Numbered from the stretch's first letter, positions 47,428-56,050 are shown. The stretch: 62,197 bases of DNA from Sphingopyxis sp. LK2115 (GCF_014595975.1 NZ_JABWGQ010000048.1:1-62197); one strand, 5' to 3'. A program made the numbers and translations. Notes: generated by a model from the letters alone, not told the origin.

Positions 47428-48405
47428 ATGCGGGCATTGCAAGTGCGCGAATTGCGGCCCGATCATGCGGGCGCGGGGCTCGCCGAACTGCCGGTTCCGG
47501 CCGCGGGGCCGGGCGCGGTGCGCGTGCGGGTGCGCGCGGCGGCGGTGAACTTTCCCGACCTGTTGATGACGCGCGGCGCCTATCAGCTCAAACCCGACCT
47601 GCCGTTCGTGCCCGGACTTGAGTTTTCGGGCGAGGTCGACGCGGTCGGCGCGGGGGTCGAAGGCTGGTCGGTCGGCGATGCGGTGGTGGGGGGCAATCGG
47701 TTTGGCGCGATGGCGGACTATACGGTCGTGCCCGCGGCATCGCTGCGGCCCAAGCCCGCGGCGCTGGACTGGGACGCGGCCGCGGCCTATCCCGTCGCCT
47801 ATCTGACCGCCTATGTCGCGCTGGTGCGTTGCGCGCGCCTTGTCGCGGGCGAATGGGTGCTGGTCCATGGCGCGGCGGGCGGCGTCGGGCTGGCGACGGT
47901 CGATCTGGCAAAGACGCTTGGCGCGCGCGTGATCGCCGCGGCGAGCCGCGCCGAAAAACGCACGGCGATCGAACGACTCTATGCCCCCGACGCGGTGATC
48001 GACGGCGCGGCGGGCTTTCGCGACGCGGTGAAGGCGCTGACCGGCGGGCGCGGCGCCGACGTCGTCGTCGATCCGGTCGGCGGCGACATATTCGACGAAT
48101 CGACGCGCTGCATCGCCTTTGGCGGCCGCCTGCTCGTGGTCGGCTTCGCATCGGGGCGTATCCCCGATCTGCCTGTCAACATGCCGCTGATCAAGGGATT
48201 TTCGGTCGTCGGCGTGCGCGCGGGCGAATATGGCCGCCGCTTTCCCGAACGCGGCGCCGAAAATGTCGCGGCGATCGACGCGCTCGCGGCTCAGGGCAGA
48301 ATCCGGCCGCATGTCCACGCGGCGCTCGACCTCGGCGACTGGCGCGAGGCGTTCGCCATGCTGGAACGGCGCGAGGCGGTGGGCAAGGTCGTGCTGCGGC
48401 CCTAG
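47428..48405 (+). CDS. NADPH:quinone oxidoreductase-family protein (zinc-free MDR)
   Basis: A 325-residue medium-chain dehydrogenase/reductase without the catalytic zinc ligands. It starts MRALQVRELRPDHAG and has AAVNFPDLLMTRGAYQ, LPFVPGLEFSGEVDAVGAGV and the NADPH-binding loop VLVHGAAGGVGLATVDLAK. The last part (HAALDLGDWREAFAMLERRE) is typical. Substrate is unknown; quinones or acyl-CoA enals are common for the group. It is divergent from the endolysin gene across a 71-bp gap that holds the LexA-type box. Confidence 0.9.
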   Translation: MRALQVRELRPDHAGAGLAELPVPAAGPGAVRVRVRAAAVNFPDLLMTRGAYQLKPDLPFVPGLEFSGEVDAVGAGVEGWSVGDAVVGGNRFGAMADYTVVPAASLRPKPAALDWDAAAAYPVAYLTAYVALVRCARLVAGEWVLVHGAAGGVGLATVDLAKTLGARVIAAASRAEKRTAIERLYAPDAVIDGAAGFRDAVKALTGGRGADVVVDPVGGDIFDESTRCIAFGGRLLVVGFASGRIPDLPVNMPLIKGFSVVGVRAGEYGRRFPERGAENVAAIDALAAQGRIRPHVHAALDLGDWREAFAMLERREAVGKVVLRP

Positions 48406-48468
48406 GCGCCCTTGGGCGGCCGCTGGGGGGCTATGCCGCTTTCGGCGGGGAATGGGCATCCGATCATC

Positions 48469-48493
48469 GTCATCCGGCCTTCACCGGGATGAC
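48469..48493. repeat. Dispersed palindromic repeat, family B, copy 3
   Basis: GTCATCCGG, a loop CCTTCA and CCGGGATGAC form a hairpin between the oxidoreductase gene and tRNA-Pro. Same arms as at 11296 and 30326. Confidence 0.6.
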
Positions 48494-48600
48494 GGGTAAG
48501 CTGATGGCAGTTCCCACCCCGGCGCCGACGATCCGCGGGCGGGTTGGCGATCGTGGCCGGTCCGCACGCCGACCCGCCATGAATGGATTGTCCGGTAAAT

Positions 48601-48677
48601 TGGTCGGGACGAGAGGATTCGAACCTCCGACCCCCACACCCCCAGTGTGATGCGCTACCAGGCTGCGCTACGTCCCG
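48601..48677 (-). tRNA. tRNA-Pro (anticodon GGG)
   Basis: On the minus strand a 77-nt cloverleaf begins CGGGACGTAGCGCAGCCTGG and ends with the paired CGTCCCG, a discriminator A and encoded CCA. The anticodon arm TCACA-CTGGGGG-TGTGG gives anticodon GGG; the T arm has GGTTCGAATCC. All stems pair. Confidence 0.96.
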
Positions 48678-48959
48678 ACCGGCCCGATTGGGCAGGCGAG
48701 GCCCCTAGCGTGCCTTGGCAGGCGATGCAAGGCCATCCTGAGCGCAGTCCGGGGGGTATCAGGCCTCGCCCGCGGCGCATTCCGCACGACGCCCTTGATC
48801 CTGGCCGCCTGCTTCCCATTTTCTGCCGACGCCTGCCGCCGGGGGCGCGGCGCGCGCGACCGGTTGCGCGCGCGGCCCCTCGTGTGATAGGCGCCGCGCC
48901 ATCCTTGCGTGCCGGTCCCGGTGGACCGCGCGACGCTTTCGAACGAAAGTCTTTCATCC

Positions 48960-49289
48960 ATGTCGACGCAATTGCTTCTGACCCAGGCGGCCGGATCGGG
49001 CGGCGGGGCGGCCGGTTTCCTGATGCTGGTGCCCTATATCCTGATTTTCGCAGTCTTCTGGTTCTTTCTGATCCGCCCCCAACAGGTGCGCGCGAAGCAG
49101 CATCGCGCCAAGATCGCGGCGGTCAAGCCGCGCGACCAGGTCGTCACCGGCGGCGGCATCGTCGGCAAGGTCACGCGCGTCGATGACGATTATGCCGACG
49201 TCGAAATCGCGCAGGGCGTCAAGGTCAAGGTCGTCAAGGCGACGCTGGCCGACGTGCTGCAGCCCGGCGGCAAGCCCGCGAACGACTGA
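48960..49289 (+). CDS. yajC: Preprotein translocase subunit YajC
   Basis: A 109-residue inner-membrane accessory of SecDF. One membrane helix (FLMLVPYILIFAVFWFFLIR) is followed by the YajC cytosolic domain: RPQQVRAKQHRAKIAAV, VVTGGGIVGKVTRVDDDYAD and VKVVKATLADV. The ATG at 48960 (MSTQLLLTQAAG) gives the normal length. secD and secF follow on the same strand. Confidence 0.95.
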   Translation: MSTQLLLTQAAGSGGGAAGFLMLVPYILIFAVFWFFLIRPQQVRAKQHRAKIAAVKPRDQVVTGGGIVGKVTRVDDDYADVEIAQGVKVKVVKATLADVLQPGGKPAND

Positions 49290-49295
49290 CGCGAC

Positions 49296-49325
49296 GGGGC
49301 GGGCGGGTTTCCGCGGCCCCTTTTT
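49296..49325 (+). terminator. Terminator-like hairpin between yajC and secD
   Basis: GGGGC (49296) can pair with GCCCC-like sequence ending at 49320, followed by TTTTT (49321-49325). The stem is only about five certain pairs, so partial attenuation is more likely than full termination in a yajC-secDF operon. Confidence 0.35.
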
Positions 49326-49343
49326 GCAATCGGATCACAGACC

Positions 49344-50957
49344 ATGCTCGATTTCCCGCGCTGGAAAACCATCGGCATCAGCATTATCCTGCTGCTCGGC
49401 GTCCTTTTTTCCATTCCCAGCTTTTTGCCGCCCAAGGCGTTTGAAAGCCTGCCTGCCTTTGCGCAGGCCAAGGTCAATCTGGGGCTCGACCTTGCCGGTG
49501 GCAGCCATTTGTTGCTCGAGGCCGACATCAACGACCTCAGGAAGACGCAGCTCACCAATATGGAAAAGACGGTGCGCACGGCGATGCGCGGGCAGAGCGG
49601 ACCCGACGACGATATCGCGATCGGCGAATTGTCGACGACGGGCGGCCGCATCAGCTTCCTTGTCCGCGATGCCGCGAAGCTGGACGAAGCGCGCGAGCGG
49701 CTGTTCAGCGAGACGCAGGGCGCCGGGCTGACCGGCCAGCGCGACTGGAATATCGACGTCGTCGATTCGACGCGGATCGTGATGACTCCGACCAGCGCCG
49801 GGCAGACGCAGGCAGTGGCCAATGCAATGGACACCGCGCGCGACATCATCGACAAGCGCGTCAACGCGCTCGGCACGCGCGAGCCGACGATCATCCGCGA
49901 AGGCGCGGACCGCATCGTGGTGCAGGTTCCGGGGCTTCAGGACCCGGCAGCGCTCAAGGAACTGATCGGCAAGACCGCGCGGCTCGAGTTTCGCATGGTC
50001 GACGCCAACGCCGACCCCAACGAGGCCGCCGCAGGCCGCGTGCCGGTGGGCAGCGAGATCGTCCCCTATGCGGAGGGCGAAGGCAATGGCGCAGCGTTCG
50101 AGGTGCTGCGCCGCCAGGTGATGATCAGCGGCGAACAGCTCATCAATGCGCAGCAAAGCTATGACCCGCAGACGAACGAACCGGTGGTGTCGATCCGTTT
50201 CGATTCGGCGGGGTCGAGCACCTTTGCCAAGGTGACCGCGCAGAATGTCGGCAAAAGGTTCGCGATGGTGCTCGACGGCAAGGTGCTGTCGGCGCCGTCG
50301 ATCAACGAGCCGATCTTGGGCGGCAGCGCCCAGATTTCGGGCAGTTTCAGCGTCGCGAGCGCCAACAATCTGGCGATCTCGCTGCGGTCGGGCGCGCTGC
50401 CGGTGAAAATGACGGTTGTCGAGGAACGCACGGTCACCCCCGAACTGGGCGCCGATTCGATCCGCAAGGGCGTGATTGCGGGCATCATCGCGACCGTTGC
50501 GGTGCTGGTGGTCATGATCATCGTCTATGGCCGTTTCGGCATTTATGCGAATGTCGCGCTGGTCTTTAACATCGGATTGATCATCGCGATCATGGCGGCG
50601 TTCAACGCGACGCTGACGCTACCGGGCATCGCGGGCTTCGTGCTTACGATCGGCGCCGCGGTCGATGCGAATGTGCTCATCAACGAGCGTATCCGCGAAG
50701 AACTGAAACGCGGGCGGCGCGTGTTCCAGGCGGTCGAGCTTGGCTATTCGGAAGCGAGCCGCGCGATTTTCGATGCCAATATCACCAATGTCATCGCGGC
50801 CGGACTGATGTTCTGGTTCGGCTCCGGCCCGATCAAGGGCTTTGCCGTGGTGCTGACGATCGGCATCATCACCAGCGTGTTTACCGCCGTCACCGTGACA
50901 CGGCTGTTCGCGGCGCGCTGGCTGCACAAGACGCGCCCCGCGTCGCTGACCATTTGA
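49344..50957 (+). CDS. secD: Protein translocase subunit SecD
   Basis: A 537-residue membrane protein that with SecF uses proton flow to help pull proteins through SecYEG. An N-terminal membrane helix (IGISIILLLGVLFSIP) precedes the large periplasmic region starting VNLGLDLAGGSHLLLE, the family signature. RVNALGTREPTIIREGADRIVVQVPG follows, in two adjoining stretches. The C-terminal five helices include VDANVLINERIREEL, which holds the conserved Asp. secF begins 13 bp later. Confidence 0.97.
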   Translation: MLDFPRWKTIGISIILLLGVLFSIPSFLPPKAFESLPAFAQAKVNLGLDLAGGSHLLLEADINDLRKTQLTNMEKTVRTAMRGQSGPDDDIAIGELSTTGGRISFLVRDAAKLDEARERLFSETQGAGLTGQRDWNIDVVDSTRIVMTPTSAGQTQAVANAMDTARDIIDKRVNALGTREPTIIREGADRIVVQVPGLQDPAALKELIGKTARLEFRMVDANADPNEAAAGRVPVGSEIVPYAEGEGNGAAFEVLRRQVMISGEQLINAQQSYDPQTNEPVVSIRFDSAGSSTFAKVTAQNVGKRFAMVLDGKVLSAPSINEPILGGSAQISGSFSVASANNLAISLRSGALPVKMTVVEERTVTPELGADSIRKGVIAGIIATVAVLVVMIIVYGRFGIYANVALVFNIGLIIAIMAAFNATLTLPGIAGFVLTIGAAVDANVLINERIREELKRGRRVFQAVELGYSEASRAIFDANITNVIAAGLMFWFGSGPIKGFAVVLTIGIITSVFTAVTVTRLFAARWLHKTRPASLTI

Positions 50958-50970
50958 GGAGGGACCGGTC

Positions 50971-51954
50971 ATGCGTCTCCTGAAACTCGTCCCCGACGAC
51001 ACCAACATCCAGTTCCTGAAATGGCGCAACGTCGCGATGGCGATCAGTTTTCTGATGATCGCCGCGTCGATCGCGCTCGTCGCGGTGCGTGGGCTCAACC
51101 TTGGCGTCGACTTTGTCGGCGGCCAGTCGGTGCGCGTCGAGTTCACCGGGGCGATGCCGCCGATCGACGAAATCCGCGAAAAGATTGGCGCCATCGGCCT
51201 TGGCGAAGCGACGATCCAGCAGTTCGGATCGGACAAGGCGGTGTCGATCCGAACCGCGCTGCCCGAAGGCGACAAGGCCGCCGCCGAGCGCGCCGGGCAA
51301 CAACTGGTCGCGGGCATCGCCAAGGCGTTCCCCACCGCAAAGACCGGATCGGTCGAAACCGTTTCGGGCAAGGTGTCGGAAGAGCTGCTGCGCACCGGGG
51401 CGCTCAGCCTGATCCTCGCGATGATCGCGATCTCCATCTATATCTGGATCCGCTTCGAATGGCAGTTCGGCGTCGGCGCGCTGTTCGCGCTGTTCCACGA
51501 CGTCACGCTGACCTTTGGCTTCTTTGCGCTGACGCAGATGCAGTTTGACCTCAACATCGTCGCCGCGTTGCTCACCATCATCGGCTATTCGCTCAACGAC
51601 ACGATCGTCGTGTTCGACCGGATTCGCGAGAATCTGAAGAAATACCGCAAGATGGAGATCATCCCGCTGCTCGATCTCAGCATCAACGAGACGCTGGCGC
51701 GCACGGTGATGACCAGCTTCACGATGCTGATCGCGCTCGCCGTCCTGCTGTGGGTCGGGCCTGACGTGATCTTTGGCTTCACCGCGGCGATGCTGCTCGG
51801 CATCTTCATCGGCACCTATTCGTCGGTCTATATGTCGGCGCCGATCCTGGTGTGGCTGAAAGTCGGTCCGCACAGTTTCGTGCCGCGAACGACCGCGGCG
51901 ACCGAAGGCGCGGAACGCGTTGCAAGCAAGGGTGACGACGGCGCGGTGGTTTGA
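50971..51954 (+). CDS. secF: Protein translocase subunit SecF
   Basis: A 327-residue partner of SecD. It begins with a membrane helix (AMAISFLMIAASIALVAVRG) and LGVDFVGGQSVRVEFTG, then a small periplasmic domain, and a five-helix bundle with IGYSLNDTIVVFDRIRENL, the conserved D-R motif of SecF. Length is normal. It converges with the glycosyltransferase gene. Confidence 0.97.
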   Translation: MRLLKLVPDDTNIQFLKWRNVAMAISFLMIAASIALVAVRGLNLGVDFVGGQSVRVEFTGAMPPIDEIREKIGAIGLGEATIQQFGSDKAVSIRTALPEGDKAAAERAGQQLVAGIAKAFPTAKTGSVETVSGKVSEELLRTGALSLILAMIAISIYIWIRFEWQFGVGALFALFHDVTLTFGFFALTQMQFDLNIVAALLTIIGYSLNDTIVVFDRIRENLKKYRKMEIIPLLDLSINETLARTVMTSFTMLIALAVLLWVGPDVIFGFTAAMLLGIFIGTYSSVYMSAPILVWLKVGPHSFVPRTTAATEGAERVASKGDDGAVV

Positions 51955-52023
51955 TCGGGGCCGGGATCGCCACAGGATAAAGGTCCAGCGATCCAAACCC
52001 CGCCGTGCCGCCGTTCTGGCACC

Positions 52024-53196
52024 CTAACCCCCCGCGCAGCGCCGCAGATGGTCGGCCAGTTCGCGGCCGTTGCGGTTCCAGTCGAAACGGTCGCCGAGGC
52101 TCGCGGCGACGTCGGGCGGTGACGGAGGGGCGCTTAAAACTTCCTTCACCGCTGCCGCTATCGCTTCGGGCGTCCGCGCGACGATGCGCCCTTGGGTCGC
52201 CGACGTGACGAGTTCGGCGGCGCCGCCCGCGCGGCTGATGATGATCGGCGTGCCGCAGGCGAGCGCTTCGACCCACGCATTCGCGAGACCTTCGCTGGCC
52301 GAGGGCATGACGACGACGTCGGCGGCGCGATAGAGCATCGGCAGATCGGCATGAGCGACCGGCCCCATAAAATGCACGCGCGTTTCGACGCCAAGGCTCC
52401 GCGCGAGCGCGCGGTAGCGGGTTTCCGCTTCGCCCGCGCCGGCGAGCCAATAATGCACGCCGGGCAGCGCGGGCAGCGCCGCTATGACGAGCGCCTGCCC
52501 CTTGCGCTCGATCAGCGCGCCGACCGAGAGGATCGCGGGCGCGTTGTCGATGCCGAGCGCCGCGCGCGCTGCGGCGCGGTCGCCGGGATGGAAACGCGCG
52601 GTGTCGATGCCCGTGTAGTGGACCGCAGTCTTTGCCGGGTCGATGCCGATCGCGGCCATGTCGCGGCGCATGGCTTCGGAGACGGCGAGCAGGCCCGCGG
52701 CTTTCGCGGCGGCGCCCAGCACCTGCGCGCGCGTCGCCGGGGCGTGGCCGAAATGGCTGATGTCGGCGCCGCGCGCCTTGACGGAAAAGGGCAGGCCGAG
52801 CGTATCCGCAACCCGCATCGCAGCCGGGCCGTCGGGGTAAAAGAATTGCGCGTCGACGATGTCGAAACTCCGGTCCTTGACCGTGGCGAGCACGGCGCGT
52901 GCGATCGCCGCGGGGTTGAAGCGTGCGCCATAGCGCGGGATGAGCGGGAAGCGCGGGCGGAGCACGGTGAGGCCTTGCCATATTTCGGCGCGTGGCAGGC
53001 TGCGCAGCGCGCGATAGCGCGGGTGGAGCGCGAGCGGGAAGGGCGGCAGGCCGACCGGCGCGGCGACGGTCAGTTCGATCGCTGGCTGGGCGGCCAGCGC
53101 GCGCAGGCTCTTTTCGACGAACAGGCCGAAGTTCGGGCGCGCGGCGTCGGGAAAGAGGGTGGCGATCGACAGGATGCGCAGGGGATTCATTTCCAA
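52024..53196 (-). CDS. Family 4 glycosyltransferase
   Basis: A 390-residue GT-B enzyme. The N-terminal Rossmann half begins RILSIATLFPDAARPNFGLF; the C-terminal half carries the GT4 signature: AILSVGALIERKGQALVIAA, then LPMLYRAADVVVMPSASEGL, and EALACGTPIIISRAGGAAEL with the EX7E-type Glu pair. Such enzymes add sugars to lipopolysaccharide, capsule or lipids; the acceptor is not identifiable. Start may be the ATG at 53196 or the one six bases later. It is not in a sugar-synthesis cluster. Confidence 0.88.
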   Translation of the reverse strand: MEMNPLRILSIATLFPDAARPNFGLFVEKSLRALAAQPAIELTVAAPVGLPPFPLALHPRYRALRSLPRAEIWQGLTVLRPRFPLIPRYGARFNPAAIARAVLATVKDRSFDIVDAQFFYPDGPAAMRVADTLGLPFSVKARGADISHFGHAPATRAQVLGAAAKAAGLLAVSEAMRRDMAAIGIDPAKTAVHYTGIDTARFHPGDRAAARAALGIDNAPAILSVGALIERKGQALVIAALPALPGVHYWLAGAGEAETRYRALARSLGVETRVHFMGPVAHADLPMLYRAADVVVMPSASEGLANAWVEALACGTPIIISRAGGAAELVTSATQGRIVARTPEAIAAAVKEVLSAPPSPPDVAASLGDRFDWNRNGRELADHLRRCAGG

Positions 53197-53205
53197 CCTC
53201 TCATC

Positions 53206-53290
53206 CCTTTGTGCTGAGCTTGTCGAAACACCATTTTCCCTTAGGCGCAGAGTGAAAAGGACGGCCCTTCGACAAGCTCAGGACAGGCGG
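53206..53290. repeat. Dispersed palindromic repeat, family A, copy 2
   Basis: TTTGTGCTGAGCTTGTCGAA and TTCGACAAGCTCAGGACAGG form a long inverted repeat with about 45 bp between. It fills the gap between the XRE gene end and the glycosyltransferase start. Best preserved copy of the family here. Confidence 0.65.
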
Positions 53291-53297
53291 GATCGGA

Positions 53298-53858
53298 TCA
53301 GAGCGTGCGTATCAAGCGCACCGCGACCGCGGCCCACGGCGGGTTGCTGACGACCTGTTGCCGCTGCCCGGCGCCGAGCGGGAGCAAGTGGAGCTTTTCG
53401 CCGTCGACGTTGAGCAGGCGCGCAAAGAAGAAGCGGCCGGCCGGGCGCGGGACGAGCAGGTCGCGGTTGAGCGCCTGCGCCCAGTCATCCTCTATCCGGC
53501 GGCACCAGATTTCGTCGCCCGCGCGATAGTCGCCGATCGACGAGGTGACGCGCACTGCCACCATATCCTCGCCCGGTCGCGCGGTCAGCGCCTGTTCGGG
53601 GCGCGTCGGCGCGTGCGCGCCGTCGGCGCCGAGCAGCGCGGTGATGGTCAGCTGCGCGTCCTGCGGCAACCGCACCAGTTCGGCGGCGTCGACGCCGAGC
53701 GCCGCGGCAATGCGGTTCATCCAGCCGAGCGACAGCGTCCGCGTCCCGGTTTCGAGACGGCCGATCGTCTGCGCGGTCGTCGGCGGATCGCAGCGCCGCG
53801 CAACCTCTTCGAGCGTCAACCCCTTGGCGCGGCGGACGGTTCGGATGCTGTTGATCAC
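53298..53858 (-). CDS. XRE-family regulator with degenerate S24 (LexA/CI-like) C terminus
   Basis: A 186-residue protein. An HTH_3 domain fills residues 1-62: TVRRAKGLTLEEVARRCDPP, then QTIGRLETGTRTLS and MNRIAAALGVDAAEL. The C-terminal half (MVAVRVTSSIGDYRAGDEIW ... FFFARLLNVDGEKLHLLPLG ... VVSNPPWAAVAVRL) follows the outline of LexA/CI peptidase domains. The usual SM dyad serine is only vaguely matched and the Lys of the KRL motif is an Ala, so self-cleavage is unlikely. Start is a GTG with AAGG upstream. It is divergent from the DUF6456 gene. Confidence 0.78.
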   Translation of the reverse strand: MINSIRTVRRAKGLTLEEVARRCDPPTTAQTIGRLETGTRTLSLGWMNRIAAALGVDAAELVRLPQDAQLTITALLGADGAHAPTRPEQALTARPGEDMVAVRVTSSIGDYRAGDEIWCRRIEDDWAQALNRDLLVPRPAGRFFFARLLNVDGEKLHLLPLGAGQRQQVVSNPPWAAVAVRLIRTL

Positions 53859-53947
53859 GACCCTTGCCTTTCTGTAACCAAATCGGTTTTTTCTTTCCTA
53901 CATAATCATCCAATGTCAAGCCGCGTCTCCTTCACAAGGAGACCGAT
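53859..53947. promoter_or_regulatory. AT-rich divergent promoter region, XRE / DUF6456
   Basis: This 89-bp gap has an unusually AT-rich core (TCGGTTTTTTCTTTCC, TACATAATCATCC). TACATAAT could be a -10 element for the plus strand. The likely target of the adjacent XRE repressor lies here, but I see no clean palindromic operator. AAGGAGA before the plus-strand ATG is a strong ribosome site. Confidence 0.4.
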
Positions 53948-54430
53948 ATGACTGCACGCCGCCTCGAATCGCGTATCCATCCCGACGACCGGATCGATCC
54001 GGGCAAGACGGGGCCGCAGGTGATGCGGCATGTGACCGTCAATGTCGCCGAAAGTCCGATCGCCTGGCTTGCCTCGCGCGGGCTGCTCACCCCGGCGCAA
54101 TTGCTGGCGGGCGAGCGGTTGCGCGCCGATTATGAGCGCGCGGGGCTGGCGGCGCGGGTGACGATGCGCTGGGACGCGGCGCCGCCGGGCAAGCGCCGCG
54201 GCGGCGCACGCGCGGCCGATGCGTCGCTGGCGCGGATCGACGCGCACCGGCGCTTTCACGGCGCGCTCGACGCGGCGGGGCCGGGGCTTGCCGACATTTG
54301 CTGGCGCGTGATCTGCGCCGGCGAGGGGATCGGCGGCGCCGAAAAGGCGCTGGGATGGCCCGCGCGGTCGGGCAAGCTGGTGCTGGGGCTGGCGCTCGAC
54401 CGCCTCGCGCGCTTTTATGGCACGGGGTAG
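53948..54430 (+). CDS. DUF6456 domain protein
   Basis: A 160-residue protein that matches the DUF6456 pattern common in alphaproteobacteria: VNVAESPIAWLASRGLLTPA, LLAGERLRADYERAGLA, RVTMRWDAAP, and RIDAHRRFHGALDAAGPGLA, ending in LVLGLALDRLARFYG. Some family members join this domain to a DNA-binding domain; here the regulator is a separate divergent gene. The function is unknown, and a role in transcription is inferred. The start has a strong AAGGAGA site. Confidence 0.78.
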   Translation: MTARRLESRIHPDDRIDPGKTGPQVMRHVTVNVAESPIAWLASRGLLTPAQLLAGERLRADYERAGLAARVTMRWDAAPPGKRRGGARAADASLARIDAHRRFHGALDAAGPGLADICWRVICAGEGIGGAEKALGWPARSGKLVLGLALDRLARFYGTG

Positions 54431-54574
54431 CGGGGTTGTTTGGGGGAATGGAGTCCCTCCGCGAAGGGGAGGGGCTTTGTCATGCGCATTTTGTCGCACC
54501 GCGCGATTGCCAGCCCCGCCGCGCCGTCCTATTCCCGTTGCATCCAGAAACTGAAATGCGACGGGAGATGCGCG

Positions 54575-55714
54575 ATGACCGACCTGCCCCAAACCAACCT
54601 GACCATGCTGACCCTCGTGAAGCCGGAGGGGCAGCTCGAAGTCTCGCTCGAACGGCGGCCGATGCCCGAACCCAAACCGCATGAGCTGCTGGTGAAGATG
54701 CTCGCGGCGCCGATCAATCCGTCGGACCTGGGGCTGCTTTTCGGCGGCGCCGACATGAGCACCGCGCGCGCGTCGGAGCGGGACGGCCTGCCCGTGCTGG
54801 TCGCCGATGTGCCGCCCGCGGGAATGCGCGCGATGGCGGGGCGCGTGGGCGAGGCGATGGCGATCGGCAACGAAGGCTGCGGCATCGTCGTCGCGGCGGG
54901 CGCGTCGGCGGAGGCGCAGGCGCTGATCGGCAAGACGGTCGCGGTGCTGGGCGGCGAGATGTATGCCGAATATCGCTGCCTTCCCGTGCAGATGGCGATG
55001 CCGCTGCCCGATGGCACCGATCCCAGGGACGGCGCCTCCTGCTTCGTCAACCCGCTCACCAGCCTGGCCTTTACCGAAACGATGCGGATGGAGGGGCACA
55101 GCGCGATCGTCCACACCGCCGCGGCGTCGAACCTGGGGCAGATGCTCGTCAAGATTTGCGCGAAGGACGGCATCCCGCTGGTCAACATTGTGCGCAGCGA
55201 CGCGCAGGTCGCGCTGCTGAAAGGCATCGGCGCGCGATATGTCGTCAACAGCAGCGCCGACGATTTCATGGACCGGCTGATCGACGCGGTCGCCGAAACG
55301 CGCGCGACGATCGGTTTCGACGCGACGGGCGGCGGCAAGCTGGCGGGGCAGATTTTGACCGCGATGGAGGCGGCGGCGGTGCGGCGCATGACGACATACA
55401 GCCGCTATGGCTCCGACACGTTCAAGCAGGTCTATATCTATGGCGCGCTCGACCTGTCGCCGACGAGCTTTTCGGCGCGTAGTTTCGGCCTGACCTGGGC
55501 GCTCGGCGGCTTTTTGCTGACGCCGTTCCTGGCGAAGGCGGGCGCCGAAGTCGTGGGGCGGATGCGCCAGCGCGTCGTCGACGAGCTGACGACGACCTTC
55601 AAAAGCCATTACAGCCACGAAATCTCGCTGACCGAGGCGCTGGATGTCGCGACCGCGCAGGCCTATAATGCCAAGCGGACGGGCGAGAAATATCTGATCC
55701 GCCCGCACGGATAA
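54575..55714 (+). CDS. Zinc-binding-type alcohol dehydrogenase (MDR family)
   Basis: A 379-residue medium-chain dehydrogenase/reductase. N-terminal GroES-like fold: LLVKMLAAPINPSDLGLLFG; middle GNEGCGIVVAAGASAEAQAL; Rossmann part AIVHTAAASNLGQMLVKICA, VNIVRSDAQVALLKGIGARY and TIGFDATGGGKLAGQ. The substrate is unknown. I place the start at the ATG at 54575 (MTDLPQTNLTML), the first with conserved sequence after it and a GGGAGA site nearby. Confidence 0.85.
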   Translation: MTDLPQTNLTMLTLVKPEGQLEVSLERRPMPEPKPHELLVKMLAAPINPSDLGLLFGGADMSTARASERDGLPVLVADVPPAGMRAMAGRVGEAMAIGNEGCGIVVAAGASAEAQALIGKTVAVLGGEMYAEYRCLPVQMAMPLPDGTDPRDGASCFVNPLTSLAFTETMRMEGHSAIVHTAAASNLGQMLVKICAKDGIPLVNIVRSDAQVALLKGIGARYVVNSSADDFMDRLIDAVAETRATIGFDATGGGKLAGQILTAMEAAAVRRMTTYSRYGSDTFKQVYIYGALDLSPTSFSARSFGLTWALGGFLLTPFLAKAGAEVVGRMRQRVVDELTTTFKSHYSHEISLTEALDVATAQAYNAKRTGEKYLIRPHG

Positions 55715-55720
55715 GGCAAA

Positions 55721-55748
55721 GGGCCCACCGGCGGCGGCCGGTGAGCCC
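55721..55748. terminator. Strong hairpin between convergent genes
   Basis: GGGCCCACCGG (55721-55731) pairs with CCGGTGAGCCC (55738-55748), ten pairs with one mismatch and a six-base loop. There is no long T-run, but the site right after the dehydrogenase stop and before the end of the convergent PspC gene suits a two-way transcription stop. Confidence 0.45.
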
Positions 55749-55808
55749 CTGATTTCGGGAATGGGGGCCGGTGAACGGGGCGCCTGTGGCGACCGGCCCT
55801 TGGCTGTC

Positions 55809-55988
55809 CTATGGCGCGAGGATCGCGACGGTCAGGTACAGCAGCAGCGGCAGGCCGAAGCCCAGAAGCGTCAGGGCGACAAAGGCGACGCGCGTCCACA
55901 AGACATCGAAGCCGAAGTGGTCCGCCATCCCGGCGCACACGCCGAAAAGGATGCCGCTTTGGCGATTCTTGCGAAAACCCTGTTTCAT
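55809..55988 (-). CDS. Minimal PspC-domain membrane protein
   Basis: A 59-residue protein made only of a PspC domain: MKQGFRKNRQSGILFGVCAG, MADHFGFDVLWTRVAFVALT, then the hydrophobic LLGFGLPLLLYLTVAILAP. The basic start, GVCAG(M/I)A turn and WTRV segment are the family signature. PspC domains in larger proteins take part in envelope stress sensing. AAAGGAAAG precedes the ATG. It follows the 42-residue gene on the same strand, probably in one operon. Confidence 0.85.
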   Translation of the reverse strand: MKQGFRKNRQSGILFGVCAGMADHFGFDVLWTRVAFVALTLLGFGLPLLLYLTVAILAP

Positions 55989-56050
55989 TTCTTTCCTTTC
56001 GATCCCGGCCGGGAAGGCCGGCGTTCCTTTGTGGGGAGGTCGTCAGCCGA

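Noticed and set aside
46200..48700. A prophage or genomic island around the lysis genes and tRNA-Pro
   Set aside because: Apart from the two lysis genes there is no integrase, attachment-site repeat of the tRNA end, or phage structural gene, and the base composition looks like the rest of the window.
48678..48959. A gene in the 282-bp gap between tRNA-Pro and yajC
   Set aside because: Open frames there have no ribosome site or conserved sequence. The gap probably holds the promoters of the tRNA and of yajC.
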